Shown in pieces: positions 1-11,353 of a DNA stretch of 64,000 bases. The notes under the pieces are model-generated. The model was not told the origin of the DNA and did not search any database. It saw only the letters and a list, made by a program, of their open reading frames with translations. Both the position numbers and the translations under genes were made by a program. Numbering within the stretch: the stretch's first letter is position 1; every line of letters begins with the position of its first letter. Source of the stretch: Eutypella sp. D-1 (lineage: Eukaryota; Ascomycota; Sordariomycetes; Xylariales; Diatrypaceae); NCBI GenBank assembly GCA_023313575.1, contig JAJTTP010000011.1:930001-994000 (forward strand). The letters are read 5' to 3'.

Positions 1-256
1 TATCTTATCATCATATATCTGATCAATTCAACCTAGGCATTCGGTCTAGTCTGACAGAGCGGAATAACGGAATAGTTGAGGATACTCTAATCTTATAAGG
101 GTTGAGCGTAGCATCTTCTCACCTGTCGCCCTTATTCCACGGCATCCTTTTTACGCGTTTGCGTCGTCGTCCGCCGACTGAGCTTCTGACTCCTGGGCGT
201 GCTTACTCCAAAACAAGTCAGGCGGCAGCGCAGGGCTCAGCTGGCCGCAAGTCACC

Positions 257-996
257 ATGGCTGCATCAAGACCCTCATGTCATATTTGCAACCAGCCACA
301 AGGCAAATACAAGTGCCCTCGTTGCACCACATACACGTGAGATTCCATACGCGACATTTCGACCATCCTAAAGGGTCGGTTACTTACTCCTCTTATAGGT
401 GCTCGGTTCAATGCTTTAGAGAACACCGTGACAATCATCCACCTGTCGAGGAGGCCAAGAAATCTCCATCTAGGGATGCAGCTAAATCACCAACTCCCTC
501 AGATACGTCTAATGGTGCTACCTCGCGCGATGCCAACATTTCCAAGTCACCCAACGGTGACAAGTCGGTGCACAACACTCCCGTTGGACCCTATGCTGGT
601 TTGGCAGAAATGCCCGAGTACCAGATGCTCATGAAGCGATATCCTAGACTACCAACCCTATTGTGGGGCATTGCTACTGCCACTGACCCACCGACTGGAG
701 GCAACACCAAGGCCCCCAAGTTCCCCGGCTCTCACCTACACAACGGCCACAAGAGGGACAAGGAGCCGTGGACCCAGGAAAAGGGTGTTCAGAATGCCGT
801 CCATGTCCTGCGCAAAACGAGGAATTCTCCGGGAGACGATAGTGACGCTCTCCGTGAGTTCTCCGAGCTTGTACGTCTGTATAAGGCGCGGAAGGAAGAG
901 CAGGCTGCCTCGTCTGTGTTTCGCAAGAAGTACATGCAGGATAGTGCCCAAGTCATCAGCCAGCTCATGCGCTCTGAGAAATCTGGCGTTATGTGA
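257..996 (+). CDS. HIT-type zinc finger protein (Hit1/ZNHIT3-like)
   Basis: Two exons, 257-336 and 399-996, encode about 225 residues; the intron 337-398 begins GTGAGA and ends TTATAG. The start is the first ATG of the frame that yields an intact finger. Residues 8-36 form the zf-HIT pattern C8-x2-C11, C20-x2-C23, C28-x3-C32-x3-H36, and the intron lies just before C28. A Ser/Pro/Lys-rich linker follows, then a charged helical C-terminal part. In this family zf-HIT proteins such as yeast Hit1 (human ZNHIT3) act in assembly of box C/D snoRNPs and other R2TP clients in the nucleus; assignment to that subgroup rests on size and the N-terminal finger, so it is inference. The finger itself is clear. 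Confidence 0.85.
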
Positions 997-1960
997 TCTC
1001 GGCCATGACGCCTGGATTCGATATATAACCGCCCTAGAAGACGCCAGAAAGCACTGCCCTTTTGGCAGAGTGGCTAGATATATTTTGGGCATACGACGCA
1101 ACTAGGGCAACGACACGGACTGGCCTCGATCAGTCGGCCTGCTTATCATGGACATGTCCGTACGCCATGTGGAAGAATCGCCTGGCTTGATGATTAGAAT
1201 CTGTCTAGTCACATCCACCTATCCACGAAACTACTGGCCAGACTAATACAACAATGGAAACGGACTCGGCTGGCCACTGGAGGCAACGGTGTTCCCGCCT
1301 AGGACTTTCATGTGCGTTGTCAGCTTGTCTTGGGCCCATTTCAACTATTTGATGGATCATGTCGCAGAGTGGACGATTTGTCCCCGGCGATGCATTTACG
1401 GGACGCCATATTAGAAAAGGAACTTCCCCACCAACCTCGAGATACCCCTTACGCGGCGCAGGCTACGAGCTTATTGCGTATCAAGATGTAATTAAGATTT
1501 GCTAAGAATTGGATGCATCGGCTGTTTCTGCTCGATCTGTGCGATGGGTATCGGTTTACGGAGATATTTACGTAAGACTCGGTGATATGATGGCTTAGGT
1601 GTGGACCGGTAGCAGCTGATCTTGTTACCATTGCTCATCCTATACCTCTAAAACATGAAATTCCCAAGCCTCATCGTCTTACCACCATCGTTGCTATGGT
1701 GGGAACTTCCATTACCGAGGTGTTAAACAAGGACGTGGTCAACATGCAAGGGAGCCCAAAGGGGAATACGTCGAGGGAGCAAGACAAAATGATATAGAAT
1801 GGCTAGTAGATTATCATTAGTTGACTAACTAGTGTAAATCTAGTTATAAACCGCCCATGACATCCGGGGTTTGAATTTAATTTTTTTTCTTTCGTTTCTT
1901 CCTGTTTTAAAGGGGGGGTATCTCTTCCTTGTCTCCTCTGTCACTCTCTCTTCCGTGTGC
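997..1960. other. Intergenic region, tail to tail
   Basis: This 964-base stretch lies between the convergent 3' ends of the HIT-finger gene and the low-complexity gene. I see no conserved coding segment, tRNA or repeat; it presumably holds the two 3' untranslated regions. Confidence 0.6.
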
Positions 1961-3484
1961 TTAACGCTTGAGCCTTCCCAAAAAACCGAGCCGTCGCGGC
2001 GATTTCGGCGATCCCGAAGACGAGGGGGGCGTCGTCTCATCCGACTCAGGCACGGTGGCCGGCCTCCCGACGTCCTTGCTATGCGGATAGTGCCCGTTAC
2101 CGCCGCCGGCACTGCTATGCCGCATCAGGCTGCCCAACCTAGCCTTCAGCGTCAGGATCGACTCCGCGCGGTGGAGCACCGGAGCCCTGAGCCCACCGAA
2201 CGCGGACCTGCGCCTCTCCTGATTCCTGTTCCTGCCGTGGTCGCTGTCCTGCCCGTACGCCTCGTCACTCTGCGTCCAGTCCGCCTTCCGCCGCTGCTCG
2301 TGCGCCGTGGCCGCCGCGAGGTTCAAGTTTGGCCCGCCCGCTCCCGGCGTGTAGCAGTCCTCGTCCGTACTGTACTCTTCTAGTCCAAGCCGCGCCGTGG
2401 GAGGGTCGGTAGTAGTCGTGGTCGTGATCGTGGCCGAGGGGTACGGCGCCGTTGGCTTCCCGCCACAGACCGTGTGCCGGTTCCGGTTCTCGAACTGGTC
2501 CTGAACCGGGATCGAGATTAGGTTCTGCCCCTTGGCAGTGGCATTCTCCGTCTTGTGATTCCTATCACCGTCATGTTTCCCCTCGTGGGTGATCTGATTA
2601 CTGTTGGTCTCGTATAGCTGATCCTGTTGCTGGCTGCTGCTGCGCATTTTCCGCAGCGCCCGGGACGACTTCTTCGACTTCGGGGCAGTGGAGGCGTCGG
2701 AGACGGGAATGATGGTCTCGCGGACGAGCACGCCCTCCTTCTCCGACGGCGCTGACGCGTCCCGGTCCCGGTTCCGCAGTGCCGAGTACGACAGTGCGCT
2801 GTGCATGCGCCTCTTCTTCCTGTCGGCGCCGTCTGCCGCCGGGGCCGCCGCTGTGGTCGTGCTGCTCGTGGTCGTGTGCACGAACTGGGATGCCGCCGTC
2901 TGCGGAACGTGGCGGTAGGGCGCCGTCGCCGGCGCGGCCTCCGAACCCAGTCCCTTGGTATCCCCCGCTTCCACCGCAGCCTTCATACACGTCTCCTGCG
3001 TGGCGACGGCGCCGCTCTTCTCCTTCTCCACCTCCTTCTCTTCCCAGTAGGAGTCCCTCTGACTCTCCTGATGCTGGTGCTGGGCCTGGTGCTCTTCCAG
3101 TTTCTCCTTCAAGCGCTGGGTCTCCCGGTCCTCGTGCACCTTCTTCACCGACATCGCCGTTGTTGTCGCCGACGCGCCGGACTCCTGCCTCGCGTGCCGC
3201 TTTCGTTGCTTCGAGGCCTCCTGCTCCGCCAGCACGACGTAGAGCCTCCGGCGCAGGTCGTCGGGGTCGAACGGCTGCGACTTCTTCGAGGACTTGCCGC
3301 CGCCGTGGCTGTGGTGGCGCCCGTGCGACCTCGCCGCGAACTGCTGCTTCACGGCGGCTTGCCGCTGCTGCAGCTCCTGTTTCTGTTGCTGTTTCTGGAG
3401 CTGCTTCTGTTGCTGGTCATGGTGGCTGTGGCGGCCCGCGCCGCCGGAATCCTTGCCGTAGTAGCTCAGTGGGAAATGCATCAT
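1961..3484 (-). CDS. Low-complexity hypothetical protein, Gln/His/Lys/Ser-rich
   Basis: A single uninterrupted exon encodes 507 residues from an ATG at 3484 (a second ATG follows at once). I do not recognise a domain. The N-terminus is MMHFPLSYYGKD, followed by a Gln-rich tract at about residues 25-50, a His-rich basic stretch, a charged Glu/Gln/Lys segment that may form a coiled coil at about 115-150, and long Ser/Thr/Arg-rich disordered stretches. The C-terminus is a basic SPRRLGFLGRLKR-like tail. There is no signal peptide or membrane segment. High GC and third-position bias over 1.5 kb, set against the flanking DNA, argue that it is a real gene; long open frames on the other strand are its shadow. 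Its function is unknown; a nuclear or scaffold role would only be a guess. Confidence 0.75.
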   Translation of the reverse strand: MMHFPLSYYGKDSGGAGRHSHHDQQQKQLQKQQQKQELQQRQAAVKQQFAARSHGRHHSHGGGKSSKKSQPFDPDDLRRRLYVVLAEQEASKQRKRHARQESGASATTTAMSVKKVHEDRETQRLKEKLEEHQAQHQHQESQRDSYWEEKEVEKEKSGAVATQETCMKAAVEAGDTKGLGSEAAPATAPYRHVPQTAASQFVHTTTSSTTTAAAPAADGADRKKRRMHSALSYSALRNRDRDASAPSEKEGVLVRETIIPVSDASTAPKSKKSSRALRKMRSSSQQQDQLYETNSNQITHEGKHDGDRNHKTENATAKGQNLISIPVQDQFENRNRHTVCGGKPTAPYPSATITTTTTTDPPTARLGLEEYSTDEDCYTPGAGGPNLNLAAATAHEQRRKADWTQSDEAYGQDSDHGRNRNQERRRSAFGGLRAPVLHRAESILTLKARLGSLMRHSSAGGGNGHYPHSKDVGRPATVPESDETTPPSSSGSPKSPRRLGFLGRLKR

Positions 3485-6400
3485 TTCTTTCTTACGTTCC
3501 TCGTTGCCTTCGGTACTACCTGCTAAGTGCGATATTTCAAAGGTAGATATGAATATATATATGGATAAACAAAACCAAGAAACGAAATAGGGACAAAAGA
3601 GATTCGGCTTGGATAGGCTTGTGGGAAGGTTTGTACGTAGGTATCAAGGTAGTGACAATAGGTAGGTCAAGGGAGGATAGCTAAGATAGTTTAAGTCGGT
3701 CGATAGGCATGGAAGCGCCACTCCCGTATTATCGCAAGGTGTATAGTATGAAGTACTAGTTCTGTATGTATGTATGTATGTCTGCATGCAGGTATGTATT
3801 GGCTTATAAAAAGCAAAGCAAAGCCTGGGACCCGGCCCGAGGAAGAGAAAAGGAATTTCTACCCAGGTATCGGGGGGTCTAGTTCATGAGCCAGGCGCGC
3901 GCCAAGTCTTCCGTGTCTCATCGGAGGTGGTACCGGCAAGCGGCAATAAGTAGCTCTCTTCCTACCCTCCTTTTCTTTTCTTATTGTCTTCCAGGGGAGT
4001 GGAACTAAATGTCGAGGACGATGGGATGACAGAAGAAAAAGAAAGATCAAGAGACGCAGGACGGGAAGAGCAGACTGGACCGAAGACAAAAGGGAATAAG
4101 CAGGAATTGGTTAGGACGAAATGCACGTCAGCCGAGTCCGCTTCTATGTGTCGCGGCTGCAGATTCGGGGTGGTAATCCGGCTGCATGGACCTGTGTAGG
4201 TAGGGTGAGGGTAAGGCAAAGGTAAAAATATTGCTATGGATCTCAGATATGTGTGCAGGTAGGTCCGTACGCTCAGGAGAAGCGTTTACGTATTCCTCTT
4301 GAGATGACGTACGGGGCTCCCGGTCCAGATCGGAACAGACCCTCTTGTAAATTGTAAATATAATGTTAAGGTTGGCTTGACTAATGAACTACCGTAAAAG
4401 TGGCTCTAGGAAACGTCCGTGTCTTTTTTTTCCTATCAAGGGGCGGCCGGAAAGGGGAAGAAAGGGAGAAAGCAAAACACTATATGTGTGCGGCTAGGGG
4501 AGTGCTACATAGTCAATATATATAGTTTCGACCTTTCACGTCGTCCTCGAAACAAATCGACTGACTAGGTAGTTACGAGAAACCCTATGTATAGACCTAT
4601 TAATATAGCACGATATAGCCTGTAACTAGTTAGTCACATATCGTTTTCCTTGGGCCCTGTCCACCCGTCCTTTCGGGTGCGGGATGCTGGGCATCTGGGC
4701 ACATCTGATGGGTGGGCTGGGGAGTGTGTGAATGATGGATCGTCGTGTGATGATGGGCAACTTGGCAACCTTTTTATCGTACCTGCACGGTCACTTGACA
4801 CGAGCGCCCAGTTCAACATGGTACATAGTAGTCTGTTAGTTTAATTAGCGATAGTATGTCTTGGCTTAGCTATTTATTGTTCTGGGTAGGTACTGGCGGA
4901 GAATGGCTCACATCGCACCGCAAAGGGTAATAACTGATTCCTAGTTCTGCGCCTCGATGCTACGCTACATGTACCGAAGCGGAGAAGCGTCGACAGATGA
5001 CTCCCGTAAGTGTGCATAGTATTGTTCTAGGAGTAACAAAAAGCTGCTTGCTTAGCTAGTCTGTAGATTGTCAGTGTCAGCATAGATAGATCATCGAGCT
5101 TCCGGCATATCGTGGCCGTCTCTAACCAGCAGTTACTTCGCAGGTCGACTCCTACGCAGAGGGGCAGCCATCGCTCTCCTTGAAAGAGTCGGCTAGAGAG
5201 TCAGTCATTAGAAAGTGCATGTCTCATCCTACTCAATACCATCGATTCTGGACCCTCTCTTACTCCCTCTTTTAATTAGCCGGATGCATGCGCGTTCCCG
5301 CAAGTAGCACCTAGCGCAGCTGCGTAGTGCTACAAGTAAGGTGCTGAGGGAAGGCTGGCGGGTGGGCGAGACAAGAGGCGGTCTGAGTTTAATATATGTA
5401 GGTACGCCTTCATGCCACCCGCTGTGCTTTCATTCTACACTCACAGGCACAGGCCACATGCAGGAAATTCAAGAGAGGACCCTGTAGAACACGATACTGT
5501 GATCTTGTCCTTGAAATATTCAGTATTGATCATTCACACCACCCAGTGCATTCAGCTTATGCTCTCATACTTGCGGTGGGAGGGACAACAACACGCTGGA
5601 AGAAAGAAGGCGAAAGTGGACGGCTCTTGCCGGCAGACAGGCCCTTCGCCGATCGCTAAACCTGGACGGGATGGTCGCTATGGTCGCATCCATGATACCT
5701 TACCCTTCGCCGGAATTACAGGGAACCCCCGAACCCCCCGATTTTCCCCAGGGGGGAAAAGACCTTAGCAGGGGTCAGTGGCCAGGGCCTATGGCACTTG
5801 ATGTCCGCTAGGAGCTAAAAAAAGGATTCGGTCGCCTGGCGGCAGATCTCCAAGCTTTCGAGCGACAGAATCTCCAAAACACTCCAAACATGTGACTGTC
5901 TTTCTACTTGGTAGACAAGTAGGTATGGGAAGTAGAGCGGCACATAGCTGATCACGAATGATAACACGTTGGCTGGTTGGCCGACGGTGATGAAGTCGCA
6001 CGAGAGACGGCGGTTTCATTATGTTGTGACTCGTATCATTCCCGTGGTTAGGTAGCGATGTCTCTCCCTCATCTCTCCACTGACAGACAGATACAGAAAA
6101 ACGCCGAACCTCACACAGCATATACCATACTATTATGTAGGCACAGAAAGTGGCGTCTATCTCGAGCTGTGGTTGGTAGGCCAACACACAAGCGGGCGGG
6201 CAGATCCAAAGACATCAAGATCAATAGACACGCAGAAACAACTTATGCAGACAAAAACAGGCTAGTGAGATCGAAAAGCAAAAACGACTGGATGCCCCTG
6301 CTGTGCGACAACCCAAGGCCCCCCATCTTGGGTTATCTATTGCATCCTGCGCGCGGCGGCTGTGGAGGCACAAAAACGGCTGCACCTCTCACGAAGTCCG

Positions 6401-7547
6401 CATCCCCCCCCCCTCCTCACTCCTTCCCCTCCCATAGGATCCTCGTGGCGCCCGCGCATACGTTCGTTACATGCCACATAGGTAGACAGTTGGTAACGTA
6501 GGAGAATCTTGCGTTTCTAGACAGCTCGTGCTGCTGCCGCCGATTGCCGGCCTGACTGACGTAGTGCAAATATCGAACGAGACTTGTTAGATGACCGGGG
6601 ATTTTTCCTTTGTCTAGAAACCCCAGAATTGATCGAATCAGCCGTAATGATCATCAGTTTCCTAGTGCGTAGGGCTCATGGTCCAGAATGACAACTCCTC
6701 GTGACTATCTAGTGAATTCTCAAGACAAGTCGCAAAGACGCCATGGCCGTTCTATTATAGCGAAAGGGCAGATTGAGACGTGAGCTCTCTCTTCTTCTAT
6801 CAGTCTTCTTGCCGTGCTTCCATAAGCATGCGGACAAAGAAAATGTACCATTGTATTCCGTCCTGCTCACTGTGCGGAGGATCAGACCAGGGGCAGAGGC
6901 GATTGCGCGGGTACTCTGAAGTAGTGTATGGGGCGGGGCCCAAGCCCTCTTCCAGTTTTCACAGCCTCGCCAGAGTATGTATGTATGTCTGTTTGAGCAC
7001 GTCCTCCCGCTGATTGTTATCGGCGATTGCGGAACTTTACTGTCCTTCGGTGATTCCCGACGAGGGGATACATACATACATGCATACAGGACGTGATCAT
7101 CCAAGTTGTGATATGGTGATTCCCGGGGTCCTCAGTTGGATGATTAGACAGCATTTAAGGGTGCACCACTCTCGACCTATTTGCATAGATAGGCACTTAG
7201 TATGTACGGCTTGTGTGGAACTGCAGACTATATGTATACCTAGGGATATAGCTATGTAGTGATTGTGCATTACCGTTGATTGCCTGCAAGGTGGGGGTGG
7301 CTTAACCTAGAGTAGGCATCAGGTTGTAGTCGGGGAGAGCTGAATTACAGCAAGACTTTACAAAGGACACGGACACTATGAACAGCGGAACCTAATGAAC
7401 CTGATGAATTTATATTCACTGGCACTCCGGTTGTGGTGGAAGCGCGACCATCCGCAAGTCAGTGCTTCAGGGAATCTAGCGAAAGTGTGATGATAAAAAG
7501 GGGAAAAGCTGGACACAAGGCCACCCATTCCGAAGGATATAGCCACA
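3485..7547. other. 4.1-kb gene-poor region
   Basis: The stretch holds the upstream side of the low-complexity gene and the downstream side of the NACHT gene. I see only TATG-type microsatellites (around 3765-3797 and 6970-6990, with a complementary CATA tract near 7068-7088), a C-run near 6406-6414 and some GTAGGTA motifs. Open frames of 118-147 codons at 5412-6501 show no recognisable protein features and overlap each other on both strands. Confidence 0.5.
3763..3797. repeat. TATG microsatellite
   Basis: GTATGTATGTATG followed by CTGCATGCAGG and another GTATGTATT; a short tetranucleotide repeat in the upstream region of the low-complexity gene. Confidence 0.7.
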
Positions 7548-10500
7548 TTAATGTGTGTGCAACGCATCCGTCGTAGGATCAGCCGGAACAGCACCGTCCA
7601 CCTGCAAGCCGGCCTTGATACTTTTCTCCCGCGCTATCATAAGCCGCTCCTTTTGCTTCTGTCCCGCAAGCATCAACTGCCTCTTATATTCTTCTCGGTC
7701 CATCTTCTCGGCCACTTGCGATTGATCCACTGGAAGATTCGAGCCTGGTGGCTTCTGTGGTGGCTGCTGAGGAAGCATAGCCCTTGGGGGCACTTGGTCA
7801 ATCTGTATGGGCATTCCTTGGTTGGTCATCGTGTTGAGGATTATCTCGGAGTCTTTTTGCATGGAATTCGGGATTGAGGCGGGAACTTTCCTAATAGTCA
7901 TTCGCTTCAGGTCTGAAACTTTCCCACTGTGACATTTTACGTGATGCTCTTTCAGACTCCTGCCAGAGGGAAACGGTGGATATTGGCAATCTAGAACGCT
8001 ACAAAGGATCCGTCGGTGACTGGCCTCGTGAGCAAGTCGAATATCGTCGTTATCGAATCCCACAGCGGCTCGCGGACATGACCATAGGCGACAGGTGAAT
8101 GCGGCCGTTCTAAATTCTTGCTTGAACCTTTCGAGTTCCTGCAGTGTGACTCCAGAGTAGCTGCGCATGCCCAGCAACTCTTTGATAGTATGCTGGTAGT
8201 TGAACAAGAGTGATCCCAGGCTTGTCACCTCAACGAGATCGTCTGTGTTGCCTGTCAAGGTGTCAGCACCATGTCGAGCTACACGAGTCGGCGGGTCTCA
8301 CTTACCATTATCAGGGTTTGACATGGTCAGATTTCTCGATCGCCGTTCTAAGAGCAGTGCCCTTGCCACCTCGTATAACCCACTGTGATGCTGTAGGTTA
8401 TCCAGTCGGCTATCGAGCTTAGGTGAAGCGCGGTCGTCTTTGCCACTCCCCGGGGTCATAGCTAGCTCTTTCAGTACTTTTGACAGCTCTTGAGATAGAA
8501 GAAAGAACTCCGAGTTCATGTTCATCGCATTTACGGATGAACTATTTGAAAGAAGGTATTCTAACCAGTGCTCCGTGGCGTAGATATGAAAGGCATGAAG
8601 GCTATGAACAACTCGTAGAAATCGCGATTGTGCAGAAAACGATCGCACGAATACCTGAAAGCCCGAAAGTAGGCATGTAACTGTGGCGAGTCCCTGTTCA
8701 GATACAGCAGTCGCCTCGTTCAATACCACATTGCTTTCTGAGCTTTGCAGAAAACTGCCCGACATTAGCCATGCCGTCGGCAAGAGGGAATGATGAATAA
8801 CATACTCTTTCACCGAAACATGAATGAAAGCAAACGTTGAATCACATCGCTCCTCTACTAACGGGACGCACATGTCGAAGACGTACTGGGGAGGTAGCTC
8901 ACTCGCCATTCGGTTCCCGGTACTAAAAGCGAGAGCGGACCGAAGCTCAGCCTTTCGAAGTGGTCGTTTAGCGAATGCGATCCATCCGAGTATCGACCTC
9001 ATTCGTGCAACAGAGCGGTCATCGAAATGCGACGTAAGTTGCGCCAAAATCTTTCCATAGCTGTCTCCCATGTTAGTACAGGTTTATTCTTAGGTCGGTA
9101 GATTTGTGACACACAATTCGCTCAGTTGTCGTGGCAGAATTTCTGGAGCTCTCATCACTTCATCTCGGTTGAAGAGCATGTTGGTTGCGAGGTAGTCTAA
9201 TACAAGTCTAGCCCAAAGAAACATACCTATTCCAAGTTAGCTTCGTGTATGGAAAGCACACTCTGAGGCTCACCGTCTGCTTTCGCGGCAATGCGAAGTT
9301 CTATCGCCTTAATATCATCATCACTGATTCCCATTTCGAAGAGTCGGGGCCGGAGCCCCCCAAGCCTTTGGGCAGCATAATGTCTAATGGCATTATCCAT
9401 TCTGGCCTTCTCATCGGAAAGAGATATATATTGCTTGTGTCTTGACTTCTTGGTAGCTGCTTGTGATATGCGGCTGGAGAGGAGCACTTTACAAACTGTT
9501 GAACCGGATAAGAGTGCAGTAGACATGATCCGCTCCAACGTTTTGATGGTCTTTGCTTGCGTGTCGCTATCACACTCGTCTAGCCCGTCCACAATTAGGT
9601 GGATGTACCACGTTTGTGATGGTGCCAGAGATGCAGCGCTAACCAGATCACGAAGGAGCTGTTCGAGTACCTGAGAGCTTGATGCTTTCTTCTTAATTAT
9701 TAGCTCGTCATACACATGAGCTACCAAGTCTGTGTTAGACCGAATGAGCTGCACAAGAATTGATCTCAAGATGTGTCCGTAGTCTTTGGATGCCGCATAT
9801 GAGTATGTACAGAAGTGGGTGATAATCAAAGAGCGCCTATTAGACTTGAGGAAGGTAGCAATTTGTGTAGATAAGACGCTCTTCCCGGTTCCCGGGTTCC
9901 CATGGAGGATTAAAAAGCTTGATTCTCTACTGCATTTCATCCAAGCTGAGATTTTCGGCTGCTTCAATATCCAGTCGCAGGTTCCGGGATTGTTCGATGC
10001 TTCAAAGGCGATGGAGTCGAAAATCTTGAGCTGGTCGGTTTCATCCAGCCTCAGCCAGCCGACAACTGCAAGATATTGGGCGGCCGTCTCCTCTGCTTCA
10101 TCTTTCGCAAGCTTATCAAAAGATTCTTTCCTCCAGGTTTCGAGGCTTTCCCTTGTCTTCCGTGCCTCGGAGATATTAACTGTAATGGCCGTCTTGTTGA
10201 CCAAATTCTCATGGGCTTTCAGGTCCTCGATGATACTGTCGAACCGCCGCTGGAAGCGGCCCCATGAAGTAAAGAAGAATACTTGCCAACCTGTACAATG
10301 TTAAGACCGTTCGCTCTGCGGTGTGCACGTATGTGGTCTTACCGCTCCTGCGCACAAATTTGTACGCTTGCTTCTGAAATTTGAGAATGTCTGAGTAGAA
10401 GACAGCTAGAGTCTGCTGAACATCTGGGTTTCTCGAGTATGCGTGATCCAAGAGCTTAAATCTAGCTAGGCTCTCAGCAATACGAGCATATGCCCCGATG

Positions 10501-10919
10501 ATTTTCTCAAAAGCCTCGACATAGTCTGATGCGACCTATTATTACAGTCAAGGCCAATTTGACACACTATTAGTATCGTAACGAAGGTTTACTGTGTCTG
10601 TTCAAGAACTGCATACCTTTAGGATCAATTTGATAGGCGCCCAGATCCACGGTAGATATGGCGTCCCATTGCAAAGAACTTCGATTGACTTTGAATAGTA
10701 TGCTAAGCCAGTGAATAGGGGCATAAGTCTTCGCATATTCCGCAGCGATTGACGCGCCGCGAGCTCGTCCTCGATATTATGAGCGGCCTCCCGTACATCA
10801 TCAAGCGTTGTATTGTTGAGATATTCACGGTCACCAACCGAAATTGTTCGCTCTAAGTCATTGAATGCATCCTGAATAACATGTTGGGCTGCCAACGAGA
10901 TGCGGTTTTTGAGCGACAT
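7548..10919 (-). CDS. NLR-like protein: DUF7708 - NACHT - two C2H2-like fingers
   Basis: Six exons, 10617-10919, 10343-10535, 9274-10290, 9115-9226, 8306-9060 and 7548-8251, join in phase to 1027 residues; all introns are GT-AG and 47-81 nt long. Residues 1 to about 200 match the fungal DUF7708 domain (PYLPWIWAPIKLILK, then FFFTSWGRFQRRFD). The NACHT NTPase has the P-loop GNPGTGKS at 296-303 and Walker B LIVDGLDEC at 397-405. The typical GMFLWARLVLDYL helix is at about 505-517, followed by the winged-helix-like segment around the fourth and fifth exons. The C-terminus carries two degenerate fingers, C847-x4-C852-x15-H868-x3-H872 and C877-x4-C882-x13-H896-x4-H901, then a Gln/Pro-rich and charged tail. 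There are no WD40, ankyrin or TPR repeats. Fungal NACHT proteins include non-self recognition and incompatibility factors; the role here is inferred. It is divergent from the SNF2 gene. Confidence 0.9.
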
Positions 10920-11353
10920 TGACAGGTTGGTAATGTATGTCGCTTCTGGGCTGCAGATCCCAAAGTAATTCTATAGGGACGAAAGATGAGTCTGACTTTT
11001 TGAATCATTAAAATTCTTAATATCTTGAAAACACGGCTCCGCCACTGTCAGAGGGGCAGTGCAGCTACGAAAATGTGACCCCAAGCTGTGCTTGTGAAAC
11101 AGTGACAGCCTTGGCAGGTGATGTGGTGAGGCTTGGCCTGGATGTGACGCTGTAAGAACGCCACCGATATCAACCAAGGCAGACTGGCAAACCGCTGGAG
11201 AATCAGCAGCCGCACACGCTCATTGTAAAATTTTATGAGACCGCCCAGAGTCAGGCACGATGCCTTATTCAAATGTTCTCAAGCTTTTCATAGACAACTT
11301 TTCAACGATAGTGAGTATCGTGAACTAACTCGAGGTTAGCTGAACGAGTTATA
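10920..11353. promoter_or_regulatory. Shared divergent promoter of the NACHT and SNF2 genes
   Basis: The two start codons, 10919 on the minus strand and 11354 on the plus strand, are 434 bases apart with no other gene between them, so both promoters must lie here or overlap. Immediately before the helicase ATG sit a 6-5-6 inverted repeat, ACGATA/TATCGT (11305-11321), and a 6-12-6 inverted repeat, AACTCG/CGAGTT (11327-11350). Co-regulation is inference. Confidence 0.6.
11305..11350. repeat. Two stacked inverted repeats next to the helicase start
   Basis: ACGATA-gtgag-TATCGT and AACTCG-n12-CGAGTT lie back to back and end 3 bases before the ATG at 11354. They could be a factor-binding site or a 5' UTR hairpin; no function is shown. 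Confidence 0.5.

Noticed and set aside
5412..6501. ATG-initiated open frames of 118 and 147 codons (plus strand) and a 132-codon frame on the minus strand
   Set aside because: They overlap one another, have no domain, codon bias or splice context, and look like chance frames.
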